DNA of 64,000 nucleotides from Agrobacterium cucumeris (GCF_030036535.1 NZ_CP080387.1:2476501-2540500), one strand, 5' to 3'. Positions 1 through 9,698 are shown, numbered from the stretch's first letter. Notes: generated by a model from the letters alone, not told the origin. Numbers and translations: made by a program.

Positions 1-87
1 TTTGAGCGGATAAGGCAGAATGCCGTATTTGAGGTTATCGCGATTACGCATGGCGACGCGAAAAGACCGCGCCGGCAGGTAATCCAT
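1..87 (-). CDS. 5' end of an unidentified gene, cut by the window edge
   Basis: Reading the minus strand from an ATG at 87-85 the frame stays open to the window edge (29 codons, beginning MDYLPARSFRVAM). It starts 12 bases after the stop of the acetyltransferase gene at 100-606, so the two may be cotranscribed. A second in-frame ATG lies at 51-49. There is no clear ribosome binding site in front of either. The fragment is too short for me to recognise a family. Confidence 0.4.
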   Translation of the reverse strand, partial: MDYLPARSFRVAMRNRDNLKYGILPYPLK

Positions 88-99
88 CCGCAGCTTTTG

Positions 100-606
100 T
101 CAGTTCCAGACGAAACCAACCTTGCGTAACGACTTGCCGCCGAAATCTTCCATGCCTTCGGCAATGTCCCGGCCGCCATGCGAGCGGAAGAACCGATTGG
201 CGACGTCGCTGTCTTCGAGGCACCAGACGACGATGCCATTGCAGCCGAGCGATGTCAGCAGCCTGCGGGCCTCCGTAAACAGCAGCGAGCCGAGCCCGAT
301 GCCCTGATATTCCGGCCGCAGATAAAGTTCGTAAATCTCGCCGTCATGCGGCAAGCCGCGCGCGCGGCTGAGGCCCAGCGTCGCATATCCGGCGACCACA
401 CCGGCCACTTCCACCACCAGCATTGTGGCAGAGCCTCTGGTCGCCTTCTTCCACCAGATTTCACCGCGGCGCTCCAGCATCTGCGTCAACGGTCGATGCG
501 GGATAAGCCCCGCATAGGCCTGTTGCCACGACAGACGGTGCGCTTCGGAGATAGCGCGCGCATCATGCGGCTCGGCACGGCGAACATCGATGGATAACGT
601 TTTCAT
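100..606 (-). CDS. GNAT family N-acetyltransferase
   Basis: 168 residues, the usual size of a single-domain GNAT enzyme, which transfers an acetyl group from acetyl-CoA to an amine. The N-terminus (VRRAEPHDARAISEAH) is a typical beta1-alpha1 start. The acetyl-CoA-binding motif A is seen as LYLRPEYQGIGLGSLL around residues 93-108, with the Q-x-x-G-x-G loop. The C-terminal strand and helix (CLEDSDVANRFFRSHGG) fit motif B. The substrate cannot be told from sequence. The ATG at 606-604 is the first in frame. A partial gene follows 12 bases downstream. Confidence 0.85.
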   Translation of the reverse strand: MKTLSIDVRRAEPHDARAISEAHRLSWQQAYAGLIPHRPLTQMLERRGEIWWKKATRGSATMLVVEVAGVVAGYATLGLSRARGLPHDGEIYELYLRPEYQGIGLGSLLFTEARRLLTSLGCNGIVVWCLEDSDVANRFFRSHGGRDIAEGMEDFGGKSLRKVGFVWN

Positions 607-770
607 AACGCGATTCTGGCCCCGGCCACGGAAACTTGCCAGCCATAAAGGTTAACACCGGCAAGCTTACCCACAGCCTATTCATGTGGACGACCAGCAA
701 AAATTAACGCATCCTTAACCTTTGACACAAGCACCTTTCGACTCATGCACACATAAAAACGAACGCATAA

Positions 771-800
771 AAAAAACCCGGCTTGAAGCCGGGTTTTTTC
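771..800. terminator. Bidirectional intrinsic terminator downstream of typA
   Basis: A GC-rich stem (AACCCGGCT / AGCCGGGTT) has an A-tract before it and a T-tract after it, so it can end transcription from either direction. It lies 24 bases after the typA stop. The rest of the 607-823 gap, which holds the promoter side of the acetyltransferase gene, shows no gene. Confidence 0.85.
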
Positions 801-823
801 AAATTCGTAATAACAAACCGCAA

Positions 824-2644
824 TCAGACAGCGAGCTTGGCCTTTTCGAAACGCTTGCGATCGTTGGCGTCGAGGAACATCTTGCGCAGACGGATGGACT
901 TCGGCGTCACTTCCATCAGCTCGTCTTCCTGGATCCAGGAAAGAGCGCGATCAAGCGTCATGCGGATCGGCGGCGTCAGCTTGACGGCTTCATCCTTGCC
1001 GGCAGCGCGGATGTTGGTCAGCTGCTTGCCCTTCAGCACGTTCACTTCGAGATCGTTATCGCGGGTGTGAATGCCGATGATCATGCCCGCATAGACCTTT
1101 TCACCCGGCTCGATGATCATCGGGCCGCGATCTTCAAGGTTGAACATTGCGTAAGCGACGGCTTCGCCCGAACCATTCGACAGCAGAACGCCGTTGACGC
1201 GACCGGCGATCTGGCCCTTGAAGGGCTGATAATCGTGGAACAGGCGGTTCATGATTGCCGTGCCGCGCGTGTCGGTCAGCAGTTCCGACTGGTAGCCGAT
1301 CAAGCCACGGGTCGGGGCGTAGAACTTCAGACGAACGCGATTGCCGCCGGAAGGACGCAGCTCGGCCATTTCAGCCTTGCGCTCGGACATCTTCTGAACG
1401 ACGACGCCGGAATGCTCTTCGTCAACGTCGATCACGACTTCTTCGATCGGCTCCAGCAGGGTACCGTTCTCATCCTTGTGCATCACGACGCGCGGACGCG
1501 AAACGGCAAGTTCGAAGCCTTCACGACGCATGGTTTCGATCAGCACGGCCAGCTGCAATTCGCCACGGCCGGACACGAAGAACGAATCCTTGCCTTCGGC
1601 TTCTTCGATCTTCAGCGCAACGTTGCCTTCGGCTTCCTTGAACAGACGGTCGCGGATGACGCGGCTGGTAACCTTGTCACCTTCGGTACCGGCAAGCGGA
1701 CTGTCGTTAACGATGAAGGACATGGTAACGGTCGGCGGGTCGATCGGCTGCGCGGTCATCGCCTCGGTGACGGAGGGATCACAGAAGGTGTCGGCGACAG
1801 TGCCCTTGGAAAGGCCGGCGATCGCAACGATGTCGCCCGCATGAGCCTCATCGATCGCGGTGCGCTCGATACCACGGAATGCGAGAATCTTGGAAATACG
1901 GCCGGTTTCGATCGTCTTGCCATCCTGGCCCAGAACCTTCACGGCCTGGTTCGGCTTGATCGAACCGGAGGCGATGCGGCCGGTGATGATACGGCCAAGG
2001 AAGGGGTTGGCTTCAAGGATCGTGCCGATAAGACGGAACGGACCTTCTTCGACCTTGGGCTCCGGAACGTGCTCGAGAACCAGATCGAGCAGCGGTGCGA
2101 GACCCTGATCCTTCGGGCCTTCCGGGTTGACGTTCATCCAGCCATCACGACCGGAACCGTAAAGGATCGGGAAATCGAGCTGCTCGTCGGTGGCGTCGAG
2201 GTTCGCGAAAAGGTCGAACACTTCGTTGATGACTTCTTCGTGGCGGCCATCCGGACGGTCGATCTTGTTGATCGCGACAATCGGGCGAAGACCAACCTTC
2301 AGCGCCTTGCTGACCACGAACTTGGTCTGCGGCATCGGGCCTTCGGAGCTGTCGACCAGAACGATCGCGCCATCCACCATCGACAGGATACGCTCGACTT
2401 CGCCGCCGAAGTCGGCGTGGCCGGGGGTGTCGACGATGTTGATGCGAACACCCTTCCACTCCACCGAGGTCGCCTTGGCGAGAATGGTGATGCCACGTTC
2501 CTTTTCGAGATCGTTGCTGTCCATCACACGCTCGGCGACGCGCTGGTTGTCGCGGAACGAGCCGGACTGCTTCAGAAGCTCGTCCACGAGCGTCGTTTTT
2601 CCATGGTCAACGTGCGCGATGATCGCGATGTTGCGAAGTGCCAT
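824..2644 (-). CDS. typA: Ribosome-associated translational GTPase TypA/BipA
   Basis: 606 residues, normal for the family. TypA/BipA is an EF-G-like GTPase that binds 70S ribosomes and aids 50S assembly and stress or low-temperature growth. The G domain is complete: AHVDHGKTT (residues 10-18), the switch region EKERGITI, DTPGHADFGGEV and NKIDRP. EF-G-like domains and the BipA-specific C-terminus (APTRGLIGYQSE) follow. It starts at ATG 2644 and is monocistronic, with a terminator at 771-800. Its promoter must lie in the 150-base gap up to 2794. Confidence 0.97.
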   Translation of the reverse strand: MALRNIAIIAHVDHGKTTLVDELLKQSGSFRDNQRVAERVMDSNDLEKERGITILAKATSVEWKGVRINIVDTPGHADFGGEVERILSMVDGAIVLVDSSEGPMPQTKFVVSKALKVGLRPIVAINKIDRPDGRHEEVINEVFDLFANLDATDEQLDFPILYGSGRDGWMNVNPEGPKDQGLAPLLDLVLEHVPEPKVEEGPFRLIGTILEANPFLGRIITGRIASGSIKPNQAVKVLGQDGKTIETGRISKILAFRGIERTAIDEAHAGDIVAIAGLSKGTVADTFCDPSVTEAMTAQPIDPPTVTMSFIVNDSPLAGTEGDKVTSRVIRDRLFKEAEGNVALKIEEAEGKDSFFVSGRGELQLAVLIETMRREGFELAVSRPRVVMHKDENGTLLEPIEEVVIDVDEEHSGVVVQKMSERKAEMAELRPSGGNRVRLKFYAPTRGLIGYQSELLTDTRGTAIMNRLFHDYQPFKGQIAGRVNGVLLSNGSGEAVAYAMFNLEDRGPMIIEPGEKVYAGMIIGIHTRDNDLEVNVLKGKQLTNIRAAGKDEAVKLTPPIRMTLDRALSWIQEDELMEVTPKSIRLRKMFLDANDRKRFEKAKLAV

Positions 2645-2734
2645 TGTTCAAAATCTCTGAGGTTGGGCGCTATATTGATGAGAAACGCCAATTTAGTTTG
2701 GCGCGCTCATAACCTTTTTTTTGCAAATGCGAAA

Positions 2735-2759
2735 GGGGGGCCTGTGTCATAAGCCCCCT
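2735..2759 (-). terminator. Weak hairpin after the M3 peptidase gene
   Basis: A 6-bp GGGGGC/GCCCCC stem with an 11-base loop lies about 40 bases after the peptidase stop. Only a short T run follows on the minus strand, so termination here is uncertain. Confidence 0.35.
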
Positions 2760-2794
2760 GCGCTCAGGTTCTAGCTGAGAATTATGACAGTCTC

Positions 2795-4855
2795 TTATAC
2801 AAGGCCGCGCTTCAAAAGCATCGCATCCGGGCTCGGCATCTTGCCGCGAAAGGCAAGATAGGCCTCCTCCGGATCCACCGAACCGCCGACGGAATAGATA
2901 TTCTCCTTCAGCCGGCGCGCCATCTGACCATCAAAGGGATTGCCGGTTTCCTCAAAAGCGGAAAACGCATCGGCATCCAGCACTTCCGACCACATGTAGG
3001 AATAATAACCGGCGGAATAACCATCGCCCGAGAACACATGCTGGAAATGCGGCGTCGCATGCCGCATGACGATGGATTTCGGCATGTTGAGCGAGGAAAG
3101 CACCTCACCCTGCACGGCCATTGGATCACCGACGTTGTCGCGGGTGTGGAAAGCCATGTCTACGATGGCCGAAGACGTGAATTCCACCGTGCTGAAACCG
3201 GCATTGAAGGTCTGCGCGGCCAGAACCTTGTCCAGCAGCGCCTTTGGCATCGGCGCACCGGTTTCATAATGCAGCGCGTATTTTTCCAGAATTTCCGGCA
3301 CCGTCAGCCAATGTTCGTAAAGCTGCGACGGCAATTCCACGAAATCGCGTGAGACACCCGTTCCAGACACGGAAGGGTAAGTGACATCAGACAACATGCC
3401 ATGCAGCGCGTGGCCAAATTCGTGAAACAGCGTGCGCGCATCATCAAGCGACAGCAGTGCCGGTTTTCCTTCGGCCGGTTTCGCGAAATTGCAGACATTA
3501 TAGATGATCGGTATTTCGCCGACGGTGCCGCTCTTCAAGGGCAGCTTGTGCTGTGACTGGAACGAACTCATCCACGCGCCGGAACGCTTGGAAGGACGGG
3601 CGAAATAATCGCCGAGGAACATGGCCTTCAGATCACCCTGCTCGTCGCGGATTTCGAAAATCCGCACATCCGGATGATAGGCGGCGATGCCTTTCACTTC
3701 CGTGACCCGAATGGAAAAAAGACGATTGGCCACATCGAAGCAGGCCTCGATGATCTTTTCCAGTTGCAGATAGGGTTTCAACTCAGTCTCGGAGAAGCTG
3801 AATTTCCGCGTCCGCAGCTTTTCGGCATAATGCCGCCAGTCCCATGGCAAAACTTCGTGGTTCCTGCCTTCCTCGGCAATGATGACGGCAAGCTCGGCTT
3901 CTTCCTCACCGGCGCGAAGAACCGCCTTTTCCCAGACCTGACCGAGAAGGCCATTCACGGCATCGGGCGTTTTTGCCATTGTATCATCGAGCTTATAAGC
4001 GGCGAAATTCGCGTAACCGAGAAGCTTTGCCTTTTCCTCACGCAGTTCGAGTGTGCGGCGGACAATATCGCGATTGTCGGTCTCGCCGCCGTTTTCACCC
4101 CGCGCCACCCAGGCCTTGAAGGCCTGTTCGCGCAAATCTCGGCGCTCGGAAAAAGTCAGAAAGGGCTCAATGATCGAGCGGGAAAGAGTAACGGCGAATT
4201 TCCCGTCTTCGCCATGCTCGCGGGCAGCGCCCGCAATCGCATCGCGCAGAAAACCGGGAATGCCGGCAAGTTCCTCTTCCGTGGAAAGCAGCAGCTTCCA
4301 GCTCTTTTCATCCGCCAGCACATTCTGCCCAAAGCTGGCGCCAAGACCGGCAAGCTCCTCGTTGATTGCCGCCAGCCGTTCCTGCCGGTCCTTGTGCAAC
4401 TTGGCGCCGGAGCGCACGAAACCTTTCCAGTGGCGCTCGAGAACGCGTTTTTCCTCACCCGTCAGCCCAAGCGACTCGCGCTTTTCCCACAATGTGTCGA
4501 TACGCGTGAACAGGGCCTCATTCATGCCGATCTTCGAATAGTGCCGCGACATTTTCGGTGTGATTTCCCGCTCCAGTGCCTGAATGGCGCTATTGGTATG
4601 CGCCCCCGCCTTGTTCCAGAACAGGGCTGAAATGCGCGAAAGCTCGTCGCCTGCAATTTCGAGCGCGGTCACGGTGTTTTCAAAGCTTGGCGCCTGCGCA
4701 TTGCCGGCAATCGCATCGATTTCCTGTTCGTGCGAGAGAAGGGCAGCTTCGAAGGCCGGAGCGAAATCCTCATCCTTGACCGCATCGAATTTCGGCAGAC
4801 CGTTGTGACCGTTCCAGGTAACGAGTGCGGGATAAAGCGCGGTCTTGGATGGCAT
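2795..4855 (-). CDS. M3 family oligopeptidase (OpdA/Dcp type)
   Basis: 686 residues, a typical length for cytosolic zinc oligopeptidases of the thimet/oligopeptidase A/dipeptidyl carboxypeptidase group, which trim short peptides. The zinc motif HEFGH with its context LFHEFGHALHGML is present in the C-terminal third. No signal peptide is seen, so it should be cytosolic. The start at 4855 is chosen because AAGGAAG lies 6 bases upstream; the frame stays open to 5014, but the extra residues look non-homologous. OpdA and Dcp cannot be separated with certainty from sequence alone. Confidence 0.93.
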   Translation of the reverse strand: MPSKTALYPALVTWNGHNGLPKFDAVKDEDFAPAFEAALLSHEQEIDAIAGNAQAPSFENTVTALEIAGDELSRISALFWNKAGAHTNSAIQALEREITPKMSRHYSKIGMNEALFTRIDTLWEKRESLGLTGEEKRVLERHWKGFVRSGAKLHKDRQERLAAINEELAGLGASFGQNVLADEKSWKLLLSTEEELAGIPGFLRDAIAGAAREHGEDGKFAVTLSRSIIEPFLTFSERRDLREQAFKAWVARGENGGETDNRDIVRRTLELREEKAKLLGYANFAAYKLDDTMAKTPDAVNGLLGQVWEKAVLRAGEEEAELAVIIAEEGRNHEVLPWDWRHYAEKLRTRKFSFSETELKPYLQLEKIIEACFDVANRLFSIRVTEVKGIAAYHPDVRIFEIRDEQGDLKAMFLGDYFARPSKRSGAWMSSFQSQHKLPLKSGTVGEIPIIYNVCNFAKPAEGKPALLSLDDARTLFHEFGHALHGMLSDVTYPSVSGTGVSRDFVELPSQLYEHWLTVPEILEKYALHYETGAPMPKALLDKVLAAQTFNAGFSTVEFTSSAIVDMAFHTRDNVGDPMAVQGEVLSSLNMPKSIVMRHATPHFQHVFSGDGYSAGYYSYMWSEVLDADAFSAFEETGNPFDGQMARRLKENIYSVGGSVDPEEAYLAFRGKMPSPDAMLLKRGLV

Positions 4856-5030
4856 TTCATCTTCCTTGTACAATTCCGGTTTAAACCCATATGGGCACGC
4901 CTCCACCGCCAATTCAATATCGGGAATTTGGTGTGGAATACGCCAATGTCTCCACGGCGAAGTATTGACCGGAGCCGCAGCGACATGATCTGGTTTATTG
5001 AAATAATATCCCATGATGGAGATATGTATA

Positions 5031-5456
5031 ATGGAGATTTATTCTTTAAGGTCCTCTAATAATTTCCTTTTCAGGGACAATTCCAGAAATGCCAGATCCG
5101 TGGGTAATACCGATTTCGGCAAGACGGCCAAATCCGATGCAGGTGCTGGCTTCGAGGAGACGGTGAAGCGCATCGATTTCACCCGCCTCAGCCCGCGCGA
5201 ATTGCGCGAAATCGCTCAGGAATATTATGATGCGGGGAAAATCGGCCACGATACCTGGCTTGAGCTTTCCTCTGAACTGCCGGTGCAGACACTGAACGCC
5301 AATGGCGAGGTAATCGACATATCCAACGTGACCGATGATACGGATTTCGACTTCCTGTCGTATTTTTCCGACCGGGCCGAAATCGCCAGCTCCATCGGCA
5401 CGACGGATGAGGCGCAAAAAATGCAGGACATCCTGTCTTTCTTTGCTTTGGTGTAA
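5031..5456 (+). CDS. Hypothetical protein, rhizobial type
   Basis: 141 residues from ATG 5031, preceded by GGAG at 5018-5021. Two further ATGs at 5013 and 5016 lack such a site. The N-terminal 45 residues are Ser/Asn rich. The remainder (RIDFTRLSPRELREIAQEYY, then DAGKIGHDTWLELSSELP) looks like a short helical domain, and the tail is acidic. There is no signal peptide, membrane segment or catalytic motif. The segment resembles small 'LSPRELREIA' proteins seen in rhizobia, possibly envelope- or flagellum-linked, but I cannot name a function. It diverges from the peptidase gene across a 175-base gap. Confidence 0.7.
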   Translation: MEIYSLRSSNNFLFRDNSRNARSVGNTDFGKTAKSDAGAGFEETVKRIDFTRLSPRELREIAQEYYDAGKIGHDTWLELSSELPVQTLNANGEVIDISNVTDDTDFDFLSYFSDRAEIASSIGTTDEAQKMQDILSFFALV

Positions 5457-5558
5457 CGATCTTCGACTATCTTGCCGAGCATATAGCAACCGAACAGACA
5501 CATACTTTACTCGATTTTCGACAATATGATTTGTGTACCATTGATTATCGCCCGGAAT

Positions 5559-5579
5559 TTAGTAAGGCTGACTTACCAA
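5559..5579. promoter_or_regulatory. Candidate MarR operator
   Basis: Inverted repeat TTAGTAAG-N5-CTTACCAA (one mismatch between arms) sits directly before the ribosome binding site of the marR-type gene at 5590. A repressor bound here would block its own promoter or leader and the downstream efflux gene, the usual MarR arrangement. No experimental site is implied. Confidence 0.6.
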
Positions 5580-5589
5580 AAGGCGAAAC

Positions 5590-6048
5590 ATGGGCACGAA
5601 ACGCGAAAAAGATTCATTGGCATTTTTGCTGAACAGCGGCGCACGCCTGCTGAACAGTGCATTTGAGCGCCGCATTTCCGAGGCTGGCCTTGGCCTGACC
5701 CCCGGCGAGGCGAGAGCATTGCTGACGGTTGCCGTGGTTGATGGCAGCAAACAATCTGACATCGCCGCCCGCCTCGGCATTGAGCCCATGACGATCTGCG
5801 CCTATCTCGACAAGCTGCAATCTCTTGACCTCATCGAGCGCCAGCAGGACCCGCAGGACAGACGTTCCAAGCGCATCGTGTTGACGAAAACCTCCGCCGA
5901 CATGCTTGAAGCCGTGCGGCAGGAAATCGACCAGCTGGTCCGTCACGCCACCCAGGGCCTGAACGAGGAAGAAGTGGCGCTCTTCCGCAGCTTCCTGCAG
6001 ACACTTCGCAACAATCTGCAGCCGGAACAGCCGAGCCAGAACGGCTGA
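5590..6048 (+). CDS. MarR family transcriptional regulator
   Basis: 152 residues with the MarR winged helix-turn-helix: LTPGEARALLTVA and SDIAARLGIEPMTICAYLDKLQ form the recognition helices, and IERQQDPQDRRSKRIVLT is the wing with the DxRS-like signature (DRRSK). Dimerisation helices flank it. It lies 5 bases before an MFS drug-efflux gene and follows a palindrome at 5559-5579. The likely role is to repress the pair until a ligand binds; this is inferred from context and the ligand is unknown. Confidence 0.92.
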   Translation: MGTKREKDSLAFLLNSGARLLNSAFERRISEAGLGLTPGEARALLTVAVVDGSKQSDIAARLGIEPMTICAYLDKLQSLDLIERQQDPQDRRSKRIVLTKTSADMLEAVRQEIDQLVRHATQGLNEEEVALFRSFLQTLRNNLQPEQPSQNG

Positions 6049-6053
6049 TCGCA

Positions 6054-7250
6054 ATGTCGCCAGAAACGATCATGTCCAGAAAGCGCACGGCAATACTCGG
6101 TGCGTTACTGACGGCGCTGGCGCCCATTTCCATGGCGATCTACACACCCGCCATGCCGGAACTGACACGGGTTTTTGCCACCACCGAACCCGCCGTCAAA
6201 CTCAGCCTGTCGCTTTATTTTGCCGGTTTCGCCGTCGCCCAGTTGATCGCCGGACCGGCATCCGACGCTTTTGGACGGCGGAAGGCCAGTCTGGTCTTTC
6301 TTTCAATCTTTCTCGGCGGCGGGCTGCTTGCGGTTTTTGCCCCGACAATTGAAGTCCTGCTCTTCGCACGACTGGTACAGGGCATCGGCGCCTCTGTCGG
6401 AATGACAGTGGCGCGCGCCGTGGTACGCGACCAGTTCACCGGCGCTGATGCTTCCAGCATCATGAATCTCATCGGCATCATGCTGGCTGTCGGCCCGGCA
6501 ATGGGACCGACGATTGGCGGGTTATCGCTTACAGCCTTCGGCTGGCAGTCGGTGTTTTTCCTCATGGCCGGTCTCGGGGCCATCGCCATCTTTGCGGTCG
6601 TGGTGTTTCTACGCGAAACGACAGTGCCAGACAAAAACCTGATCCGCCCCCGCCGTCTCCTGTCTGCCTATGGCACATTGCTGACCCAGCCACGTTTTCT
6701 ATTTGCCGCACTCGTGCTCGGCGGTTCCATCGGCGCTCTTTATGCGCAGGCCACGATGCTGACCTTCATACTTATCAATGAAGTCGGCATGACCCCTACC
6801 GCCTTCGGCGTCGGCATGCTGATGCAGACCGGCGCTTATTTCTTTGGCTCCATCGCCCTGCGTTATATCGCGCCGCGACTGGGTGACCGCCGCTCCGTCA
6901 TCCTCGGCCTCTGTTTTTCGGGAACGGGCGGCCTCCTTATTTTGCTGTCGGTCTTCCTGATACCGCCATCCTTCCTCTCGATCATGGGGCCCGTGGCGGT
7001 CGCGACAATTGGCATTGCGTTGCTGACCCCCTCGATGGTGACGGCGGCCCTTGCCCCCTTCCCGCATATTGCCGGTTCGGCCTCGGCGATGATGGGCTTC
7101 ATTCAGATGGGGTCGGGATTTGCGGGCGGTGCTGCGGCCTCACTCATCGGCTCCCCGCTGACCGGCTTTGGCATTATCATCCCGATAATGGAATTCACGG
7201 CAATTGCCAGCTACATCGGCTTTCACATCGTCTCCAAAAGACAGTCATGA
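6054..7250 (+). CDS. MFS multidrug efflux transporter, Bcr/CflA type
   Basis: 398 residues with 12 predicted membrane segments. The N-terminus (ALLTALAPISMAIYTPAMPE) is characteristic of the Bcr/CflA drug:H+ antiporter group (DHA1). The loop 2-3 motif GPASDAFGRRKA matches the G-x-x-x-D-x-x-G-R-R-x signature, and ARLVQGIGASVGMTVARAVVRD matches motif B. It is cotranscribed with the MarR gene ending 5 bases upstream. The start could also be ATG 6072 (MSRKRTAIL); neither has a clear ribosome binding site. The substrate is unknown. Confidence 0.9.
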   Translation: MSPETIMSRKRTAILGALLTALAPISMAIYTPAMPELTRVFATTEPAVKLSLSLYFAGFAVAQLIAGPASDAFGRRKASLVFLSIFLGGGLLAVFAPTIEVLLFARLVQGIGASVGMTVARAVVRDQFTGADASSIMNLIGIMLAVGPAMGPTIGGLSLTAFGWQSVFFLMAGLGAIAIFAVVVFLRETTVPDKNLIRPRRLLSAYGTLLTQPRFLFAALVLGGSIGALYAQATMLTFILINEVGMTPTAFGVGMLMQTGAYFFGSIALRYIAPRLGDRRSVILGLCFSGTGGLLILLSVFLIPPSFLSIMGPVAVATIGIALLTPSMVTAALAPFPHIAGSASAMMGFIQMGSGFAGGAAASLIGSPLTGFGIIIPIMEFTAIASYIGFHIVSKRQS

Positions 7251-7285
7251 AAAAACCCGCCGGCGTCACCGCCAGCGGGTTCCTT
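7251..7285. terminator. Shared terminator between the MFS gene and argG
   Basis: Stem AACCCGCCGGCG / CGCCAGCGGGTT has A residues on one side and a short T-rich run on the other. It lies between two convergent genes and can serve both. Confidence 0.8.
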
Positions 7286-7304
7286 TATTATCACGTCAGC
7301 AAGA

Positions 7305-8528
7305 TTACTTGCTGAGATTACGCTTGGCGAGCGTGCGAAGACGCAGCGCATTGAGCTTGATGAAACCAGCGGCATCCTTCTGGTCGTAAGCGCCGTGGTC
7401 GTCCTCGAAGGTCACCAGCGCGTCGGAATAGAGCGACTTTTCGCTCTCGCGGCCGGTTACCATAACATTGCCCTTGTAGAGCTTCAGCGTCACTTCGCCT
7501 TCCACATGCTCCTGGCTCTTGTCGATCAGGGCCTGAAGCATTTCACGCTCCGGCGAGAACCAGAAGCCGTAATAGATGAGTTCAGCGTAACGCGGCATCA
7601 GATCGTCCTTGAGATGCGCTGCACCCCGGTCGAGCGTGATGGATTCGATGGCGCGATGTGCGGCAAGCAGGATCGTGCCGCCGGGCGTTTCATAAACGCC
7701 GCGCGACTTCATGCCGACGAAACGGTTCTCGACCAGATCAAGACGGCCGATGCCGTTTTCCCGACCATAATTGTTGAGCGTGGCGAGAAGCGTCGCGGGC
7801 GACATTTCAACACCATTGATGGAGCAGGCGTCGCCCTTGCGGAAGCCGACCTTGATGACGGTTGCCTTGTCCGGGGCCGCTTCCGGGGAAATGGTGCGCA
7901 TGTGAACATATTCCGGCGCTTCCCGTGCCGGGTCTTCCAGGACCTTGCCCTCGGAAGAGGAGTGCAGCAGGTTGGCATCAACCGAGAAAGGTGCTTCGCC
8001 CTTCTTGTCCTTGGCGACCGGGATCTGGTTCTGTTCGGCGAATTCCAGAAGGTCGGTACGGCTCTTGAACGCCCAGTCACGCCAGGGCGCGATGATCTTG
8101 ATGTCAGGGTTCAGAGCATAGGCCGAAAGCTCGAAGCGGACCTGGTCGTTGCCCTTGCCGGTGGCGCCATGGGCAATGGCGTCGGCGCCGGTCTTCCTGG
8201 CGATCTCGATCAGGTGCTTGGAAATCAGCGGACGGGCAATCGAGGTGCCGAGCAGGTAGACGCCTTCATAAACGGCGTTGGCGCGGAACATCGGGAACAC
8301 GAAGTCACGAACGAATTCTTCGCGGACGTCCTCGATGAAGATTTCCTTGATGCCCAGCATCTCGGCCTTCTTGCGCGCCGGCTCAAGCTCTTCGCCCTGG
8401 CCGAGATCGGCAGTGAAGGTCACGACTTCAGCGCCGAGTTCCGTCTGAAGCCATTTCAGGATGATCGAGGTGTCGAGACCGCCGGAATAGGCGAGAACGA
8501 CTTTCTTAACGTCTTTCGGAAGTGCCAT
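7305..8528 (-). CDS. argG: Argininosuccinate synthase
   Basis: 407 residues from the ATG at 8528, the standard length. The enzyme joins citrulline and aspartate using ATP in arginine biosynthesis. The N-terminal P-loop-like motif AYSGGLDTS is at residues 14-22, and the later conserved blocks [26 protein letters not shown] and IAPWRDW are present. The frame stays open upstream to 8603, but the protein start [17 protein letters not shown] is the family start. The promoter lies in the divergent gap shared with the SDR gene. Confidence 0.97.
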   Translation of the reverse strand: MALPKDVKKVVLAYSGGLDTSIILKWLQTELGAEVVTFTADLGQGEELEPARKKAEMLGIKEIFIEDVREEFVRDFVFPMFRANAVYEGVYLLGTSIARPLISKHLIEIARKTGADAIAHGATGKGNDQVRFELSAYALNPDIKIIAPWRDWAFKSRTDLLEFAEQNQIPVAKDKKGEAPFSVDANLLHSSSEGKVLEDPAREAPEYVHMRTISPEAAPDKATVIKVGFRKGDACSINGVEMSPATLLATLNNYGRENGIGRLDLVENRFVGMKSRGVYETPGGTILLAAHRAIESITLDRGAAHLKDDLMPRYAELIYYGFWFSPEREMLQALIDKSQEHVEGEVTLKLYKGNVMVTGRESEKSLYSDALVTFEDDHGAYDQKDAAGFIKLNALRLRTLAKRNLSK

Positions 8529-8843
8529 AATGATGTCCATCTGCATGATGACGGCATCCGCGTACCGCCATTTCCTTGGGATTTCGGCACTTTTACAGTG
8601 CAACCCGAAATGTGTGAAGCGCTTTTCCGTGAGATAAGCGACAAAACAATTGATGGAGGCGTCTGGCGACGGGTGATGACCGGCCGCGCCGACGGGAACG
8701 AAGCGATTGTCACATGCATTTAGAAAATTCGCGCTTTATCATGAAGCGGCGCGATCGACTTGAAGACCGTGAATGAAGCCGCTCAGGTTCAGGCAACGTT
8801 GCAAACCGCTGGAAACAGCAGAAACGACGCGAAGGAGAAACCT
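8529..8843. other. Divergent intergenic region argG / SDR gene
   Basis: 315 bases between the two translation starts. It must carry both promoters. I found no convincing small gene, hairpin with T-tract or riboswitch in it. A strong ribosome binding site (GAAGGAGA, 8831-8838) marks the right end. Confidence 0.6.
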
Positions 8844-9698
8844 ATGACGACCATCCACCCTGCATTCAAGGAAGATAACGTCGCTGTCATAACAGGTGCG
8901 GCATCCGGCATCGGACTTGCCGCCGCCCGTAAATTTGCGAGTTTCGGCATGAGTGTCGTGCTCGTCGATCTCGACGGTGAAAAGCTCGCCGCAGCGCATG
9001 CGGATATTCTGACCGTCGCCAGGGACGGCGAAGCGCAGATCGTCGCCATCCCGACCGACGTATCGAAACTCGATGAACTGGAGGCGCTGGAACGCGCCGT
9101 GATCCAGCGTTTCGGACGCGTCCACGTCCTCATGAACAATGCCGGCATCCAGCCCGGCAGCGCCATTTTCGGACCACAGGCCAATTGGGAAAAAGTCATC
9201 AATGTCAATCTGATGGGCGTTGTGAACGGCAGCCGCGTCTTCGGCCAGGGCATGGTTGCCCATGGCGAGGCGGCACTCATCATCAATACCGGATCTAAAC
9301 AGGGCATCACCACGCCGCCCGGCGATCCCGCCTACAACGTCTCCAAGTCAGGCGTCAAAACCTTCACGGAAGCGCTTCAGCACGAATTGCGCAATATTCC
9401 TGAAGGCGCGGTTTCTGCCCATCTGCTAATTCCCGGTTTCGTCTTCACCGGCCTGACCGCCAATGGCAGGACGGAAAAGCCGCAGGGCGCATGGACCGGC
9501 GAGCAGACCGTCGATTTCATGATCGAGAGCGTCAGCCGGGGCGATTTCTACATTCTCTGCCCGGACGGCGAAGTAGACCGCCCGACAGATGAGAAGCGCA
9601 TTCTCTGGGCGGCCCAGGATATCGTCCAGAACCGCCCACCGCTGTCGCGCTGGCACACGGAATATTCCGCAGCCTTCACCAGCTTCCTCAAGAACTGA
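8844..9698 (+). CDS. SDR family NAD(P)-dependent oxidoreductase
   Basis: 284 residues. The Rossmann nucleotide motif TGAASGIG and the NNAG motif (LMNNAGIQPG) are visible. The catalytic Tyr-Lys is in YNVSKSGVK, with Ser in NTGSKQG before it. This is a classical short-chain dehydrogenase/reductase, probably cytosolic; the substrate is not predictable. The start at 8844 is fixed by GAAGGAGA 5 bases upstream. It is a single gene. Confidence 0.92.
   Translation: MTTIHPAFKEDNVAVITGAASGIGLAAARKFASFGMSVVLVDLDGEKLAAAHADILTVARDGEAQIVAIPTDVSKLDELEALERAVIQRFGRVHVLMNNAGIQPGSAIFGPQANWEKVINVNLMGVVNGSRVFGQGMVAHGEAALIINTGSKQGITTPPGDPAYNVSKSGVKTFTEALQHELRNIPEGAVSAHLLIPGFVFTGLTANGRTEKPQGAWTGEQTVDFMIESVSRGDFYILCPDGEVDRPTDEKRILWAAQDIVQNRPPLSRWHTEYSAAFTSFLKN

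Noticed and set aside
722..2752. A 676-codon open frame on the plus strand opposite typA
   Set aside because: It is a by-product of GC-rich codon use antisense to a conserved gene; no ribosome binding site and no recognisable domain.
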